Origin: Sphingomonas sp. SORGH_AS_0879
GTDB lineage: Bacteria; Pseudomonadota; Alphaproteobacteria; Sphingomonadales; Sphingomonadaceae
Direction of reading: 5' to 3'
DNA: 64,000 nucleotides
Assembly (NCBI RefSeq): GCF_030819175.1
Contig: NZ_JAUTBJ010000002.1
Span: 1,374,001-1,438,000, forward strand
Shown: piece by piece, positions 63,348-64,000 of the stretch
Numbering within the stretch: the stretch's first letter is position 1
Layout of the letters: each line of letters begins with the position of its first letter
The notes under the pieces: generated by a model
The model's database searches: none
What the model was told of the DNA's origin: nothing
The model's input: the letters and a program-made list of their open reading frames with translations, nothing else
Translations under genes and position numbers: made by a program

Positions 63348-63485
63348 ATGGCTGATCCAGAACACCCCATTCATGTTTCCCGAGAGGATGCGCGGGCAGG
63401 ATCGACACCGCATGTCACGCGGTACATCCTGCCCATATCGCTGGCCCTGGTGATCGTGATCTTCGCCTATCTGGTGTTGCGCTGA
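63348..63485 (+). CDS. Small single-pass membrane protein between phyR and ecfG
   Basis: This 45-residue protein of unknown family has a hydrophilic first half (MADPEHPIHVSREDARAGST) and one membrane helix close to the C-terminus (ILPISLALVIVIFAYLVL). Only an arginine follows the helix, so it is tail-anchored with the first half probably cytoplasmic. GAGGTGG lies upstream of ATG 63348. The codons are typical of the genome. It lies 73 bp after phyR and 118 bp before ecfG in the same direction, so it may be co-regulated with the stress genes. No function can be assigned. Confidence 0.6.
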   Translation: MADPEHPIHVSREDARAGSTPHVTRYILPISLALVIVIFAYLVLR

Positions 63486-63603
63486 TCCGCGTGCGACGAC
63501 CGGACGGGGCTATTATGACCTTGGCAAGGCTGGCCTTTCCCGGCCGACAACCCTATATTCCGAAGCGGTCGTACCGTCGGCCGTTTCCGACGATCGGATT
63601 TTC

Positions 63604-64000
63604 ATGACGCAGCCACAGACGCGGGACGATATCGAGGCCGACGCACCCGTCGAGCACGTCGCCCTGCCCGATTCCGAATTCAAGGCCGAGCTGGCGCGTG
63701 TGATCCCGCATCTTCGCGCTTTCGGACGTTCGCTGTCCGGCAGCCGCGATCTGGCCGACGATCTGGTGCAGGAAACGCTGCTCAAGGCCTGGGCCGCGCG
63801 CCAGCGATTCCAGGCGGGCACGAATATGCGGGCCTGGACCTTCATCATCCTGCGCAACCTGTATCTGTCGCAGATGCGTCGTGCGCGCTTCAAGGGCGAG
63901 TGGGACGATCTGGTCGCCGACCGTATCCTGGCGGCTCCGGCCAGCCAGGACCGCCATGTCGAACTGGGCGATATGCAACGCGCGCTGATGCACCTGCCGC
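63604..64000 (+). CDS. ecfG: General stress sigma factor EcfG, N-terminal part
   Basis: This is the first 132 codons of an ECF sigma factor, cut by the window end. A short N-terminal extension (MTQPQTRDDIEADAPVEHV) precedes region 2, which reads LRAFGRSLSGSRDLADDLVQ, then ETLLKAWAARQRFQAGTNMR and AWTFIILRNLYLSQMRRAR. The DDLVQETLLKAW and the RAWxFxILRN patterns match the EcfG (ECF15) group. Together with nepR, phyR and phyP alongside, this assignment is strong. EcfG directs RNA polymerase to GGAAC-N16/17-CGTT promoters under stress. Region 4 is mostly outside the window. Confidence 0.93.
   Translation, partial: MTQPQTRDDIEADAPVEHVALPDSEFKAELARVIPHLRAFGRSLSGSRDLADDLVQETLLKAWAARQRFQAGTNMRAWTFIILRNLYLSQMRRARFKGEWDDLVADRILAAPASQDRHVELGDMQRALMHLP

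Noticed and set aside
63521..63559. Sigma-70 promoter for ecfG (TTGGCA and TATATT)
   Set aside because: The boxes are 27 bp apart, too far for a functional pair.
63513..63993. Two minus-strand frames opposite ecfG
   Set aside because: They are shadows of the sigma factor gene, which has clear region 2 motifs.

Overview
The window is GC-rich chromosomal DNA with high GC at third codon positions. Gene content points to a member of the Sphingomonadales, most likely Sphingomonas or a close relative. The evidence is the PhyR/NepR/EcfG/PhyP general stress response locus, an alphaproteobacterial division cluster ending in a long-linker FtsZ, the order dgt-argS-SPOR-nagZ-scpA-scpB-tatABC, and an NDUFA12-type complex I accessory gene. 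This assignment is inference from gene content, not from a database match. I see no prophage, plasmid, complete insertion sequence or CRISPR array.

Layout. 1-8.4 kb: the end of a DUF403 gene with a transglutaminase, a Bpt-type aminoacyl transferase, threonine ammonia-lyase, the Kup potassium transporter, a 2H phosphoesterase, a tRNA-Met and a membrane diguanylate cyclase. 8.4-12.0 kb (minus strand): a tightly coupled molybdoenzyme operon of FdhF/YdeP-type oxidoreductase, mobA and fdhD. 12-17.3 kb: trxB, a universal stress protein, and the E2 and E3 subunits of a 2-oxoacid dehydrogenase complex with two small genes between them. 17.3-28.2 kb: mixed housekeeping and accessory genes, including a frameshifted DUF3140 gene, an orphan fatty-acyl-AMP ligase, recX, a tandem cold-shock protein, DUF192, NDUFA12, DUF2155, aat, a ParA-type ATPase and cysK.

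28.6-47.7 kb is a complete dcw cluster: mraZ-rsmH-ftsL-ftsI-murE-(43-codon orf)-murF-mraY-murD-ftsW-murG-murC-murB-ddl-ftsQ-ftsA-ftsZ. It makes the lipid-linked peptidoglycan precursor and the core septation machinery. Almost every junction is a 1-4 base stop/start overlap, so the genes are probably translationally coupled. The exceptions are the ftsI/murE junction, a repeat-filled gap between murB and ddl, the ftsQ/ftsA junction, and a hairpin-bearing leader before ftsZ. A likely MraZ operator with 10-bp phased GGG repeats lies upstream of mraZ, and a strong terminator follows ftsZ.

48.3-59.8 kb: a large SPOR protein, dgt, a DUF4240 gene, argS, a second SPOR protein, nagZ, scpA-scpB and tatA-tatB-tatC. 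These genes serve envelope, chromosome and export functions. 60.0-64.0 kb is the general stress response module: an entericidin with a candidate EcfG promoter, a PhyP-like kinase/phosphatase with a degenerate ATPase domain, nepR with a TTG start, divergent phyR, a small membrane protein and the start of ecfG.

Intergenic DNA carries several dispersed repeat families: two CT-rich REP-like families, a family related to CCGTTCAGCCTGAGCGAAG, and a MITE-like element of about 225 bp with the terminal sequence ATCGACATTCAT. Two genes, DUF3140 and ftsQ, look as though each holds one extra G. No wholly new multi-gene system is evident. The most novel items are the 43-codon dcw gene, the small membrane protein beside ecfG and the MITE-like elements.
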